Below are positions 8,341 to 20,855 of a DNA stretch of 61,330 bases, piece by piece; the first letter of the stretch is position 1, and each line of letters opens with the position of its first letter. The stretch lies in the NCBI GenBank assembly GCA_020441905.1, contig JAGRLG010000048.1, forward strand, positions 1 through 61,330, given 5' to 3'. The position numbers and the translations under genes are program-made. The notes under the pieces are model-generated. The model was not told the DNA's origin, searched no databases, and saw only the letters and a program-made list of their open reading frames with translations. Origin of the DNA: Rhodobiaceae bacterium (lineage in GTDB: Bacteria; Pseudomonadota; Alphaproteobacteria; Rhizobiales; NORP267).

Positions 8341-10446
8341 CTAGCCCGCCGCGATAAGCCGGATCGCATCGTCCTTTTCGAACAGATAGAGCAGGGTGCG
8401 CAGCGCCCGCCCGCGCTCCCCGGCTAGGCCGGGGTCGGTTTGCAGGATCAATTGCGCGTCCTTGCGCGCCGCCAGCAGCAGGTTGGCGTGAAGATCGGCC
8501 CGCGCGACGCGGTATCCCGGCGCGCCGGACTGGCGCGTGCCCAGCACCTCGCCTTCGCCGCGCAGGCGCAGGTCCTCTTCCGCGATGAAGAAGCCGTCAT
8601 CGCTTTCGCGCATCACCTCAAGCCGCGCCCGCGCCGTCTCCGACAGCGGCGGGCGGTAGAGCAGCAGGCAGGCGGAGCGCGCGCTGCCGCGCCCGACCCG
8701 GCCGCGCAGCTGGTGCAGTTGCGACAGGCCGAAGCGTTCGGCGTTCTCCACCACCATGATGGTGGCGTCCGGCACATCGACGCCGACCTCGATCACCGTG
8801 GTCGCAACGAGAATATCCATTCGCCCGTCGGCGAAATCGGCCATGGCGGCATCTTTTTCCGCGCCCGGCATGCGGCCATGCACCAGCCCGACCCTGCCGC
8901 CAAAGATCTTGCGCAACTCCTCATGGCGCTTTTCCGCCGGCACCATGTCGAGCGCCTCGGATTCCTCCACCAGCGGGCATACCCAGTAGATGCGCGCACC
9001 CTCCGCGATCGCGCGCTTGAGGCCCGCCACCACTTCCTCGAGCCGGTCCAGCGGCGCCACGCGGGTATCGATGGGCTGGCGCCCCGCCGGTTTTTCGTCG
9101 AGACGGGAAATATCCATGTCGCCGAAATAGGTCAGCACCAGGGTGCGCGGGATCGGCGTTGCCGTCATCACCAGGAGGTCGACCCCGGCGCTGCCCTTGC
9201 TTGTAAGCGCGAGGCGCTGATGAACGCCGAAGCGGTGCTGCTCGTCGATCACCGCCAGCGCCAGGTCGGCGAATTTTACCTCGTCCTGAAACAGGGCATG
9301 GGTCCCGACCAGCACCTGCAATTTGCCCGATGCCAGCTCTGCCAGCAGTTCGGCGCGCGCCTTGCCCTTTTCACGGCCCGTCAGCAGCGCGGCGCGCAAG
9401 CCCGCTGCCTGCGCCAGTGGCGCGATGGTGGCGAAGTGCTGGCGGGCGAGAATCTCGGTTGGCGCCATCAGCGCCGCCTGGTGGCCGGCCTCGGCGGCAT
9501 TGGCCATTGCCAGCAGCGCGACGATGGTCTTGCCGGAGCCGACATCGCCCTGCAACAGCCGCAACATGCGCTCGGGGGAGGCCATGTCCGAGGCGATTTC
9601 ATTCAGCGTGCGCTCCTGCGAACCGGTGAGCGAAAAGGGCAGGGCGCCCCGTATCGCAGCCGCCAACGCGCCGGGCGCCTTGACCGAGCGCCCGCGTCCG
9701 CGCTTGAGCTGGGCGCGCACCAGCCCCAGAACCACCTGCCCGGCGAGCAGTTCGTCGAAGGCGAGCCGTTCCACCGGCGCCGAGCCGGGATCGATGTCGC
9801 CGGGCTGCCGGGGCAGGTGAATGCGGCGCAGCGCATCGGCGAAATCCGGCCAGCCGCGCGCCGCCAGCAGCTGCGGGTCGATCCACTCGTCCAGCTTGGG
9901 CACCCGCTCGACCGCCTCGCGAATCACCGCGCCGAGCACCTTGCCGCTCAGGCCCGCGGTAAGGTGATAGACCGGCTCGAGCCGGGGCATGGCCTCCAGC
10001 CCCTTCTCATCGACGATGTAGTCGGGATGCACGATCTGCATCATGCCCTGGAACTCGTCGATCCGGCCGCTGACATAGCGTTTCGCCCCCTCGGGGAGCT
10101 GGCTGGCGATCCAGTCGCGGCGCGGCGTGAAGAACACCAGATAGATCTCACCGGTATCGTCATGGCACAGCACGCGATAGGGCCGCCCCTTGGCGCGGGG
10201 TGCCTCGTGGCGCCCGACCGTTACCGCGAGGGTTGCATGGCTGCCGGGTACGAGGGCACCGATGTGGGGGCGGTGGCGGCGGTCGATGATGTGGAAGGGC
10301 AGGTGCCAGAGCAGATCGACGATGCGCGGCTCCTGCTCAGCGCCGCGAAGCCCGACCGCCCGCGCGATTTGCTGGGCCCGCCTCGCGCCGACCGAAGGCA
10401 GGCTGGACACCGGTGCAAAGATCGGATTGAGAATCTCCGGGCGCAT
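8341..10446 (-). CDS. recG: ATP-dependent DNA helicase RecG
   Basis: Branch-migration helicase that regresses stalled replication forks and processes Holliday junctions and R-loops. The N-terminal wedge/OB region is followed by a superfamily-2 helicase core: Walker A GDVGSGKT near residue 300, the DEQH box followed by RFG, TATPIPRTL, and motif VI with GRVGRG. ATG 10446 is preferred (MRPEILNPIF, 701 residues, family length). The frame runs 32 codons further upstream without family similarity. Divergent from sdhE with a 145-nt gap, the common alphaproteobacterial recG/sdhE/mfd arrangement. Confidence 0.97.
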   Translation of the reverse strand: MRPEILNPIFAPVSSLPSVGARRAQQIARAVGLRGAEQEPRIVDLLWHLPFHIIDRRHRPHIGALVPGSHATLAVTVGRHEAPRAKGRPYRVLCHDDTGEIYLVFFTPRRDWIASQLPEGAKRYVSGRIDEFQGMMQIVHPDYIVDEKGLEAMPRLEPVYHLTAGLSGKVLGAVIREAVERVPKLDEWIDPQLLAARGWPDFADALRRIHLPRQPGDIDPGSAPVERLAFDELLAGQVVLGLVRAQLKRGRGRSVKAPGALAAAIRGALPFSLTGSQERTLNEIASDMASPERMLRLLQGDVGSGKTIVALLAMANAAEAGHQAALMAPTEILARQHFATIAPLAQAAGLRAALLTGREKGKARAELLAELASGKLQVLVGTHALFQDEVKFADLALAVIDEQHRFGVHQRLALTSKGSAGVDLLVMTATPIPRTLVLTYFGDMDISRLDEKPAGRQPIDTRVAPLDRLEEVVAGLKRAIAEGARIYWVCPLVEESEALDMVPAEKRHEELRKIFGGRVGLVHGRMPGAEKDAAMADFADGRMDILVATTVIEVGVDVPDATIMVVENAERFGLSQLHQLRGRVGRGSARSACLLLYRPPLSETARARLEVMRESDDGFFIAEEDLRLRGEGEVLGTRQSGAPGYRVARADLHANLLLAARKDAQLILQTDPGLAGERGRALRTLLYLFEKDDAIRLIAAG

Positions 10447-10535
10447 AGTCCCCCTCATCCCTGCGTCGGGCGCGAGCAATGTTCCCGCCAAGTGCCCACA
10501 ATTGCCAAAACGGCGAAATAAGCAAGCCGTGGCGG

Positions 10536-10564
10536 CTGACATTCGCCGCCGCCGGGGCTATAGA
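10536..10564 (+). promoter_or_regulatory. sigma-70-like promoter for sdhE-mfd
   Basis: CTGACA (10536-10541) and TATAGA (10559-10564) are separated by 17 nt, close to the housekeeping consensus. Initiation near 10571 would give a leader of about 20 nt with GGAGAG before the sdhE ATG at 10592. Read from the sequence only. Confidence 0.5.
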
Positions 10565-10591
10565 CGTGCCTGCCTGGTGTGGAGAGGCCCG

Positions 10592-10870
10592 ATGAGCGAA
10601 GACAAAGACGAGTTGCGGCGCAAGCGCCTGCGCTTTCGCGCCTGGCACCGCGGCACCCGCGAAATGGACTTCATCCTTGGCAATTATGCCGATCAGGCCC
10701 TCGGCACCATGACCGCAGGTGAACTCGACGCATTCGAGCAGTTTCTGGAATTGCCGGATCAGGAGCTGTTTTCCTGGATTTCAGGTAGCAAGCAGGCGCC
10801 AGGCGATGCCGATTCCCGCCTGCTGGCCGAACTGCGCAAGGTGCATCTGACACCACCGGACTATAGGTGA
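10592..10870 (+). CDS. sdhE: FAD assembly factor SdhE
   Basis: A small cytoplasmic protein (92 residues) of the SdhE/CptB/DUF339 family that helps attach FAD covalently to succinate dehydrogenase. The family pattern RLRFRAWHRGTREMD, the conserved RGxxE-like loop (RGTREMD) and the downstream DQELFSWI are all present. ATG 10592 is preceded by GGAGAG. It lies between recG (divergent) and mfd (31 nt downstream, same strand), the usual neighbourhood in this class. Confidence 0.93.
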   Translation: MSEDKDELRRKRLRFRAWHRGTREMDFILGNYADQALGTMTAGELDAFEQFLELPDQELFSWISGSKQAPGDADSRLLAELRKVHLTPPDYR

Positions 10871-10901
10871 AGGGCACGCCTGATCCGTCGCGGGCGAAAG
10901 C

Positions 10902-14489
<3,588 letters not shown>

Positions 14490-14492
14490 CTG

Positions 14493-15185
14493 CTAGCTGG
14501 CGGGTCCCGGCGCCGGTTCGCTGGTGCCGGGCGCCGCCATTGCCTGGCGGATGGCATCGGCCAGGATTTCCGGCGCCTGGGCGCCGCTGACGGCGTATCT
14601 GCCGCCGAGGATGAAGCAGGGCACCCCGGAAACCCCCATGCGCTGGGCGAGCTGAACCTCCTCGCGCACCGCCTCGCGGTCGGCGTCGCCCTCGAGCAGC
14701 CTGCCGACGAGCTCGGGGTCCATCCCGGCGGCCGCGCCGATTCCAACCAGCACATCGCGTGAGCCAATGTCCCTGCCTTCAACGAAATAGGCGATGAACA
14801 GGGCTTCCACCACCTCGTGCTGGTGGCCGGTGGTGGTCGCCCAGCGGATCAGGCGATGGGCGTCCAGAGTGTTGGGCGCGCGGGCAATGCGCTCAAAGCC
14901 GAAGGCGATACCTTCCTGTTCCCCGGCGCGGACGATCTCGCGATACATCTGGCCGCCTCGGCTGTCGCCGAATTTGCGCTTCAGATATTCCTTGCGGTCC
15001 ATGCCCTCGGGTGGAATCGCGGCATCGAGCTGAAAGGGCCGCCAGCGGACATCGAAATCTATATCGGGCAGCGCCGCGAGGGCCTTTTCGAGCCGCCGCT
15101 TGCCGATATAGCACCACGGGCACATGACATCGGAAACGATGTCGATCTCAAGGCTTCGAGCGGGGTTGAATTGCAGATCCTGCAC
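14493..15185 (-). CDS. DsbA family oxidoreductase, FrnE-like
   Basis: Thioredoxin-fold protein of the cytoplasmic FrnE branch of the DsbA family (230 residues, no signal peptide). The active site CPWC is at 22-25, followed by YIGKRRLEKAL, and the cis-Pro loop GVPCF sits near residue 190. Such proteins are disulfide oxidoreductases or isomerases; some act on polyketides or small thiols. It is the last gene of a minus-strand run with the AMP-ligases (69 nt downstream of the nearer one), which may be incidental. Confidence 0.88.
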   Translation of the reverse strand: MQDLQFNPARSLEIDIVSDVMCPWCYIGKRRLEKALAALPDIDFDVRWRPFQLDAAIPPEGMDRKEYLKRKFGDSRGGQMYREIVRAGEQEGIAFGFERIARAPNTLDAHRLIRWATTTGHQHEVVEALFIAYFVEGRDIGSRDVLVGIGAAAGMDPELVGRLLEGDADREAVREEVQLAQRMGVSGVPCFILGGRYAVSGAQAPEILADAIRQAMAAPGTSEPAPGPAS

Positions 15186-15254
15186 CGGTTGAACCTTCCT
15201 CCTGGCAAGGCGTAACTATGCCCTATCGGGGCGGCCAAGGCCAAATTCCGGCGA

Positions 15255-16823
15255 TCAATTCTTTTTGCCCGGCAATGCCATCGCTCGCAAATCGGCGCGC
15301 CGCACCTTGCCGTTGGCGGTGTGGGGCAGGGCGCCGATGGCGACGATCTCCCGCGGTACCTTGTAGGCAGCCAGCCTCTCGCCGGCATGGGCCAGCAGCG
15401 CCCTCTCGTCGCCCTGCCCATCGTGCCAGACCACGAAGGCGGTGATGATCCGCACATTTTCGCCCGCCTCGCGCTCCACCACGGCCGCTTCCTGCACGCC
15501 GGGAAAAGCCTGGAGCACCGCCTCGACCTCGAAGGGCGAAACCCGGTAGCCGAAGGCGTTCATCATGTCGTCGGAGCGCCCGGCCAGCCACACATAGCCG
15601 TCCTCGTCCATCCGCCCCATGTCGCCGGTCAGGAACCAGCCGCCGCGAAACATCGCCGCTTCCTCCTCGGGCCGGTTCCAGTAGCCCAGCATCAGTCCGG
15701 GATCCGAGCGGTGGGCGGCGATAATCCCGGTTTCTCCCGCCGGTAGCGGCGAGGTGCCGCCATCGAGCGGCAGGATGGCAACGCGCCGCCCGTTCTGGGG
15801 GCGGCCGGGCGAGCCGGCGCGCGGCGGTACCGTCGGCGATGATGAAATATAGGTCGAAAGCTCGCTCATGCCGAAGGCTTCGTAGAGCGTCAGCCCCGTC
15901 GTTTCGCGCCATTCGGCGGCGACGGAAGGTGGCAGCGCCTCGCCCGCGGTCAGGCCGTGGCGCAATTTCCCCAGTGCCTCCCCGGTAAGATCGCAATATT
16001 TCAGCATTTGCCGGTAAAGCGTTGGCACAGCGGCGAAAATAGTCGCCTGCGCGGCGCGGATCAGCGCCGGCCAGACCTGGATGTCCTTGGTCCCGGTATA
16101 GACCACCGAGGTGGCGCCGTTGGCCCAGGGGTCGGTAAGCCCGGTCCCCAGCGTATAGGTCCAGTTGAAGGCCCCGGCATGGAGTACGGTGTCGGCGGCT
16201 TCGATGCCGTACCAGTCCTGATACATGGCTCGGCGCGCCCAGGCCGCGCGGTGGGCATGGAGCACCCCCTTGGGGCGCGAAGTCGTGCCCGAGGTATAGA
16301 CCAGATAGGCGCCGTCGCCAGCCGCGGTATCGGCCATTTCCGCGGCGGGGCCGGAAAAGCGCATGGCGGTGATGTCTTCCCTGGAAAACCGCTGTATCGC
16401 TCCGGCGCCCGGTCCTATCGGCAGGCCGGGCGTGTGCGCAATGGCCGCCGCGCCGCTATCGGCGATGATGAAATCGACCTCGGGCGCCGAAAGCTGGCTC
16501 GATATCGGGATGGGCACCAGACCGGCGCCGACGGCGGCAAAAAAGGCCAGCGCATAGTCGGCGCAATTGTCCATGCGGATGGCCAGGCGCTCGCCGCGCT
16601 GGAGGCCGGCCTCTGCCAGCGCGCCGCCGATGCGGCAAGTCTGGTCGTAGATCTCGCCATAGGTCCAGCTCTGCGATGGCAAACCCGCAGTGGCTTGGGA
16701 AAAGACCTGCAACGCCGTCTTGGTGCTATCCCGCCGCGCGCCCGGCTCCAGGCAATAGCGCGCCATGTTGAAACGGGCGGGGACTTTGGCGATGTCGCTC
16801 GGCGGGCTCATGGGTGGCAGCAT
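15255..16823 (-). CDS. AMP-forming acyl-CoA synthetase
   Basis: ANL-superfamily adenylating enzyme that activates a carboxylic acid to its CoA thioester through an acyl-AMP. Core motifs are intact: the P-loop YTSGTTSRPKGV, the A5-like EAFGMSEL, the A7-like FLTGDMG, and the A10 segment PHTANGKVRRADL with the catalytic Lys. ATG 16823 is used (522 residues); the next ATG, 12 nt further in, is also possible. The gene lies 54 nt downstream of a second, degenerate family member in the same direction, so the pair probably arose by duplication or works together. The substrate is unknown; the benzoate-CoA-ligase-like layout allows aromatic or medium-chain acids. Confidence 0.86.
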   Translation of the reverse strand: MLPPMSPPSDIAKVPARFNMARYCLEPGARRDSTKTALQVFSQATAGLPSQSWTYGEIYDQTCRIGGALAEAGLQRGERLAIRMDNCADYALAFFAAVGAGLVPIPISSQLSAPEVDFIIADSGAAAIAHTPGLPIGPGAGAIQRFSREDITAMRFSGPAAEMADTAAGDGAYLVYTSGTTSRPKGVLHAHRAAWARRAMYQDWYGIEAADTVLHAGAFNWTYTLGTGLTDPWANGATSVVYTGTKDIQVWPALIRAAQATIFAAVPTLYRQMLKYCDLTGEALGKLRHGLTAGEALPPSVAAEWRETTGLTLYEAFGMSELSTYISSSPTVPPRAGSPGRPQNGRRVAILPLDGGTSPLPAGETGIIAAHRSDPGLMLGYWNRPEEEAAMFRGGWFLTGDMGRMDEDGYVWLAGRSDDMMNAFGYRVSPFEVEAVLQAFPGVQEAAVVEREAGENVRIITAFVVWHDGQGDERALLAHAGERLAAYKVPREIVAIGALPHTANGKVRRADLRAMALPGKKN

Positions 16824-16877
16824 GTCGCTTGAAACGAATTTCAAGTCAAATGGCCAGATCCGGAGAAACAGGAGTCC

Positions 16878-18575
16878 CTACAGCAGGGCGGCGAGTTCGG
16901 CGCGCTGGACAAGACCTTCGCTGTCGCGCGGAATGCTGGCGACAGACAAGACCAGATCCGGGATCTTGTGCCCGGCCAGTTTGCGTGCGCGCAGGAAATT
17001 GCGAATATCTTCGTCCGATACCGCGCCATGCTTGCCGACGATGGCGGCGGCTAGTCGCGAGCCGACAATCGGATCGGGGTGGGCGCAGACCGCGGCATCG
17101 GCGACGCCGGCATGTTCGGCCAGGATCTTTTCGAGTTCCACCGCGCTTACCGCGCACTGCCCGACATGGATGCTTTCGCTATCGGCGCCATCGGGTAGCA
17201 ATTCGAGTTGCGCCGGATCGGTGCGGCAAATACGGACCCGGGCGGGGAAGTCGACAAAACCGCCATTTTCCGGGTCGCTGGCGGCCTCTTGCGCCGAAGC
17301 GCTCCGTTCGACACCGGCGCCGATACGATAGGCCGGCACCATTGGCCCGCGCAGGCGCAACGTTCCTGTCAGAACGCCTTCGCCGCCCCCGGCCTTTTGC
17401 ATGCCGCCCTGAATGCGTGTTTCCAGCACGGTTGGCGCGTCGGCCTCGGGCGCGACCGCAATTGCGCCCAGCGGAATGCGCCCTGGCTGGCAGGCATTGC
17501 CGCGCCGCGCCGCGTAGGTGGCGGTTTCGCCGAAATTGTGGATGTCGACGATCTCGATCCCGCCGCGGCGGCTTTCGCCGCCATAGGCGGCTGAACGGGT
17601 CATTCCCGGCGACCACACGCAGCCGATCCGGCGCAGGCTGGCGCCCGGGTCTTCTAGCTGGCCGCTGCCGAGCAATGCCGAGAGGGCCGCCGGCGGCACC
17701 ATCGTATAGGCGGCGCCGGTGGCATGAAGGCTTTGTGCCAGCGCCGACAGGTCGAAAGGATGATGCAGGGCCAGCGTCGAGGCGGAAAGAATGGCGGGCA
17801 CGAAGGCTCCGGCCAATGCCGTCAGGCCAACCGGGAAATATGGATTGAGAATGGTTTCGCCATGGTCGAGGCCGCTGGCGGAAATATGGGCGAGGCCGGC
17901 GGCTATCCACTGATTGTGACTGCGCGCCACCGGGCGCGGCGCCTTGCCGCTGCCGCCCTCGAAGCAGATGGTGGCGATGTGATTGGCCGAGCTGCGCCGC
18001 CGCTCCGGCAAAGCCACACCGGGTACGAGCGTGGCGCCGGCCAGCGGGTTGTCGATGCCCATCACGCCGTCTGGAACGTCGCGCCCCGTTGTCATGACAT
18101 GGCGCACGCTCATCAACCCGCTGGCGACAAAGCGCATCATATCGGCATGGGCATGCCCGCCGATCCGCGATGCCGTGATGATGGCGCGGGGCGCCACCTG
18201 GGGCAGCGCCTGCGCTAGCTCGAATTCGCGCCACAGCGGCGTGATCGGGCAGGCAATGAGATGCGCGCGCATGATCGCCAGCAGCGCCAGATAGGAATCG
18301 ACCATGTTGCCGAGCTGGACCGCGACGACATCATCCGCCTCCAGCCCCAGCGCGACGAAATGCCGGGTCAGTGCCTCCACGGCGTCGGCGGCCTGGGCAA
18401 AGGTCAGTTGCCGCGGGTCGCCATCGGTGAATTTGCGCCGGTCCGGAGGATCGATGAAGGCGATGCGGTCGGGATGCTGCTGCGCCGCCAGAAAGAACAG
18501 TTCATCGAGGGACAGATGCCCCCATAGCCCGGTGCCGGTATAGCGTTCGATATCTTGCGCGCTGCTCAGGATCAT
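16878..18575 (-). CDS. AMP-binding enzyme paralogue with degenerate active site
   Basis: A 565-residue ANL-superfamily protein, recognisable from LGNMVDSYLALLAIMRAHLIACP, the A5-like HNFGETATY and the C-terminal EKILAEHAGVADAAVCAHPD. Several catalytic motifs are eroded. The P-loop, normally TSGTTGxPKG, reads EGGSGKAPRPV. The A7 TGD is absent (ICRTDPAQ at that region). In the A10 segment (PRDSEGLVQRAEL) the catalytic Lys is replaced by Leu. The gene has no frameshift and normal codon use, so it is maintained. It may bind substrate or CoA without adenylating it, or regulate its neighbour at 15255. Preceded by the YejA-like gene, 72 nt upstream. Confidence 0.7.
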   Translation of the reverse strand: MILSSAQDIERYTGTGLWGHLSLDELFFLAAQQHPDRIAFIDPPDRRKFTDGDPRQLTFAQAADAVEALTRHFVALGLEADDVVAVQLGNMVDSYLALLAIMRAHLIACPITPLWREFELAQALPQVAPRAIITASRIGGHAHADMMRFVASGLMSVRHVMTTGRDVPDGVMGIDNPLAGATLVPGVALPERRRSSANHIATICFEGGSGKAPRPVARSHNQWIAAGLAHISASGLDHGETILNPYFPVGLTALAGAFVPAILSASTLALHHPFDLSALAQSLHATGAAYTMVPPAALSALLGSGQLEDPGASLRRIGCVWSPGMTRSAAYGGESRRGGIEIVDIHNFGETATYAARRGNACQPGRIPLGAIAVAPEADAPTVLETRIQGGMQKAGGGEGVLTGTLRLRGPMVPAYRIGAGVERSASAQEAASDPENGGFVDFPARVRICRTDPAQLELLPDGADSESIHVGQCAVSAVELEKILAEHAGVADAAVCAHPDPIVGSRLAAAIVGKHGAVSDEDIRNFLRARKLAGHKIPDLVLSVASIPRDSEGLVQRAELAALL

Positions 18576-18647
18576 CGCTGGCCCCCCGGCCTGTTGCCAT
18601 CCATCCGCCGGAGTTCCCCTTGCCGGAAGCTCCTGGCAGAACGTTTC

Positions 18648-20516
18648 TCACCGCGCCGGCCCGGCCTCGCCCGCGCCCGCCGCGCCGCCGCCTGCATCCC
18701 GATGCCACCAGGCATCGAGCACGAAGCCGTGAAGCGAACCCCTTTCGGGCCGCCTGATATGGTCCCAGCGCGCTGCCCACTGGCGCGGCAAATGGAACAG
18801 GGGAATCACATGGTTCCCCGCAAGAAGAAGCCTATCGAGCGCGCGCGCCGCCGCAACAAATTCCTCGCGCTGGCGCGCTTCCAGCAGTTTGTCGATCATC
18901 GCGTCGACAGCCGGGTCGGAAATCCCGGCATAATTCCGGCTGCCATCCTGCCCGGCGGCTTCGCTGCCCCAGAAAATGCGCTGTTCGTTGCCCGGCGAAA
19001 GGGACGCGTACCAGCGATACTCGATGATATCGAAATCGAAGGTTTGCAGCCGCCGCTGATATTGCGCTGAGTCCACATAGCGCACCTTGGCACCGATCCC
19101 GGCGCGCTCCAGCGCGCGGGAATAGGACAGGGCAAGGCGTTCCTGTTCCCGGCTGGCGACAATGATTTCGAGAGCCAGCTGCCTCCCGGTTTTCGCCGAA
19201 ACCAGCCTGCCGGCCTTGAGACGGTAGCCGGCGCGGCCCAGCAATTCGCCGGCACGGCGCCGATTTTCGCGGTTGGCGCCGCCGCCCGAACTTGCGGGAA
19301 GGCTGAATGATCCGTCCAGCATGTCGGCGCTGAGGCGGTCCGCCCATGGCGCCAGCAGCGCCCGCTCGGCCGCCGAGGCCGCGCGGCCATGGGACGACAA
19401 TTCGGAGCGGGCAAAATAGCTCTGGGTGCGCTCATAGGCGTTTGAATAGAGCAGCCGGTTCGTCGTTTCGAAGTCGAACAGCAGCACCAGCGCCTGGCGC
19501 ACCTTCGGATCGCCGAGCGCGGCGCGCCGGGCATTCAGGACATAGGCCGACATTCCCGCCGGCGTTCCGATATCGAATTCATCCCTTATGACACGGCCAT
19601 CGCGCTGGGCTGGGAAATCGAGGCCGGAAAACCAGCGCACGGGATCGTCCTCGGGGCGCACGTCGACGATGCCCTTGGTGAAAGCCTCGAACAAGGCGTT
19701 CGAATCGCGGAAATACTCGAACGCGATGCTATCGAAATTGAAGCGGCCGCGATTGACCGGCAGGTCGCGGCCCCAGTAATTGGCGTCGCGCCGATAGACG
19801 ATGCGCGCCCCCGGCTCGGCGCTGGTGACGACATAGGGACCGCTGCCCACCGGAATCGCAAGGCCGGTCTGCTCGAAGTCGCCCTTGCCATAAACATGCT
19901 TGGGCAGGACGGGCATCAGGCCGATGATCAAGGGCATTTCGCGGTCGCCATCGCCGGAAAAGGTAAAGCGGACGGTGTGCTCGCCGGTCTGCTCCGCCCG
20001 CGTCACCTTCGAATAGTAGAAGCGGTGGTTGGGGCGTCCCTTGTCCCGCAACAGGGCATGGGAAAACAGCACGTCCGCGATGGTGACGGGCATGCCGTCG
20101 GAAAAGCGGGCCCTGGGGTCGAGCGTGAACTCGGCCCAATCGCGGTCCGGCGGAACCTCGACCGTTTGCGCGATCAGGCCATAAAGGCTGAAAGGTTCGT
20201 CAAGGCCGCGCGCCATCAGGCTTTCGAATACATAATCGCGCAAGCCCTGGGCGGGTTGCCCCTTGACGATAAGCGGATTGAGGCTGTCGAAGGATCCCAG
20301 TGCCCCCAGGGTCAGCGATCCGCCCTTTGGCGCATCCGGATTGACGTAGTCGAAATGGGAGAAACCCGGGCCATGGTAAGGATTGCCATGCATGGCGATG
20401 GCATGCATCGGCGCGGCGGCGCTCCGCCCGCCCGTCACGGCGCAGGCCAACGCCGCGGCAAAACAAAATGCCAGGGCCGATCTTCCGCCGTGGCGCTTAT
20501 GGGAGCCTGGTCGCAA
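18648..20516 (-). CDS. extracellular solute-binding protein, family 5 (YejA-like)
   Basis: Periplasmic binding protein for an ABC importer of peptides or microcin-C-like compounds. A signal peptide occupies about residues 1-35 (ALAFCFAAALACAVTGG, then SAAA). The mature N-terminus has the YejA hallmark HFDYVNPDAPKGGSLTLG, and VFESLMARGLDEPFSLYGLIA also fits that branch. It is 622 residues, the family length. The start at 20516 is TTG; no ATG lies nearby that keeps the signal peptide. No permease or ATPase (yejB, E, F) is adjacent, so it is an orphan binding protein in this window. Confidence 0.85.
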   Translation of the reverse strand: MRPGSHKRHGGRSALAFCFAAALACAVTGGRSAAAPMHAIAMHGNPYHGPGFSHFDYVNPDAPKGGSLTLGALGSFDSLNPLIVKGQPAQGLRDYVFESLMARGLDEPFSLYGLIAQTVEVPPDRDWAEFTLDPRARFSDGMPVTIADVLFSHALLRDKGRPNHRFYYSKVTRAEQTGEHTVRFTFSGDGDREMPLIIGLMPVLPKHVYGKGDFEQTGLAIPVGSGPYVVTSAEPGARIVYRRDANYWGRDLPVNRGRFNFDSIAFEYFRDSNALFEAFTKGIVDVRPEDDPVRWFSGLDFPAQRDGRVIRDEFDIGTPAGMSAYVLNARRAALGDPKVRQALVLLFDFETTNRLLYSNAYERTQSYFARSELSSHGRAASAAERALLAPWADRLSADMLDGSFSLPASSGGGANRENRRRAGELLGRAGYRLKAGRLVSAKTGRQLALEIIVASREQERLALSYSRALERAGIGAKVRYVDSAQYQRRLQTFDFDIIEYRWYASLSPGNEQRIFWGSEAAGQDGSRNYAGISDPAVDAMIDKLLEARQREEFVAAARALDRLLLAGNHVIPLFHLPRQWAARWDHIRRPERGSLHGFVLDAWWHRDAGGGAAGAGEAGPAR

Positions 20517-20855
20517 CCGTTTGTCCCGTCGTCAAGAATGGCCGATTCGCCCGTGCCCGCGCGAGTCTAGCATAGCGCCGCGCGGCGCGCGGCGCGCCCG
20601 GCGGCGAGGGTTTTTCCGGTTAACCCACCGCATCAAAACCCATGGCCCAGGGCCATGGGGCCTTTCTCACGCTCTATTCCTTTGCTAGAAGGCCATGGAG
20701 GAAAAAATCCGGACATGCTGTTGCCGCAATTTCCGGCGATGAGGGCGCCGGGTTTCAAATAGGCCGGCACCCGTCTCACCGGCCCGAAAATAAGGTTTTG
20801 GCGTCAGTTGGCCGCCGGGGCGGCCGGGACGCTGAGGGAAACAATAAAGAAAGGT
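20517..20855. other. divergent intergenic region, YejA-like / IalB
   Basis: About 340 nt without a gene. It holds a CG-alternating tract at 20577-20600 and a perfect 10-bp-arm palindrome at 20639-20659. No clear -35/-10 pair is visible on either strand. The ribosome-binding site AAGAAAGG precedes the IalB ATG. Confidence 0.5.
20639..20659. repeat. 21-bp palindrome CCCATGGCCC-A-GGGCCATGGG
   Basis: Perfect inverted repeat with 10-base arms around a single A, in the region between divergent genes. It is followed by a weak T-containing run (cctttctc). The centre is too tight for a standard terminator loop without melting two pairs. It could be an operator or a stabilised RNA hairpin. Confidence 0.6.

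Noticed and set aside
8440..10521. 693-residue open frame on the plus strand opposite recG
   Set aside because: It mirrors the RecG gene, has no recognisable motif, and its composition (Gln/His/Arg/Ala-rich) is typical of antisense frames in GC-rich DNA.
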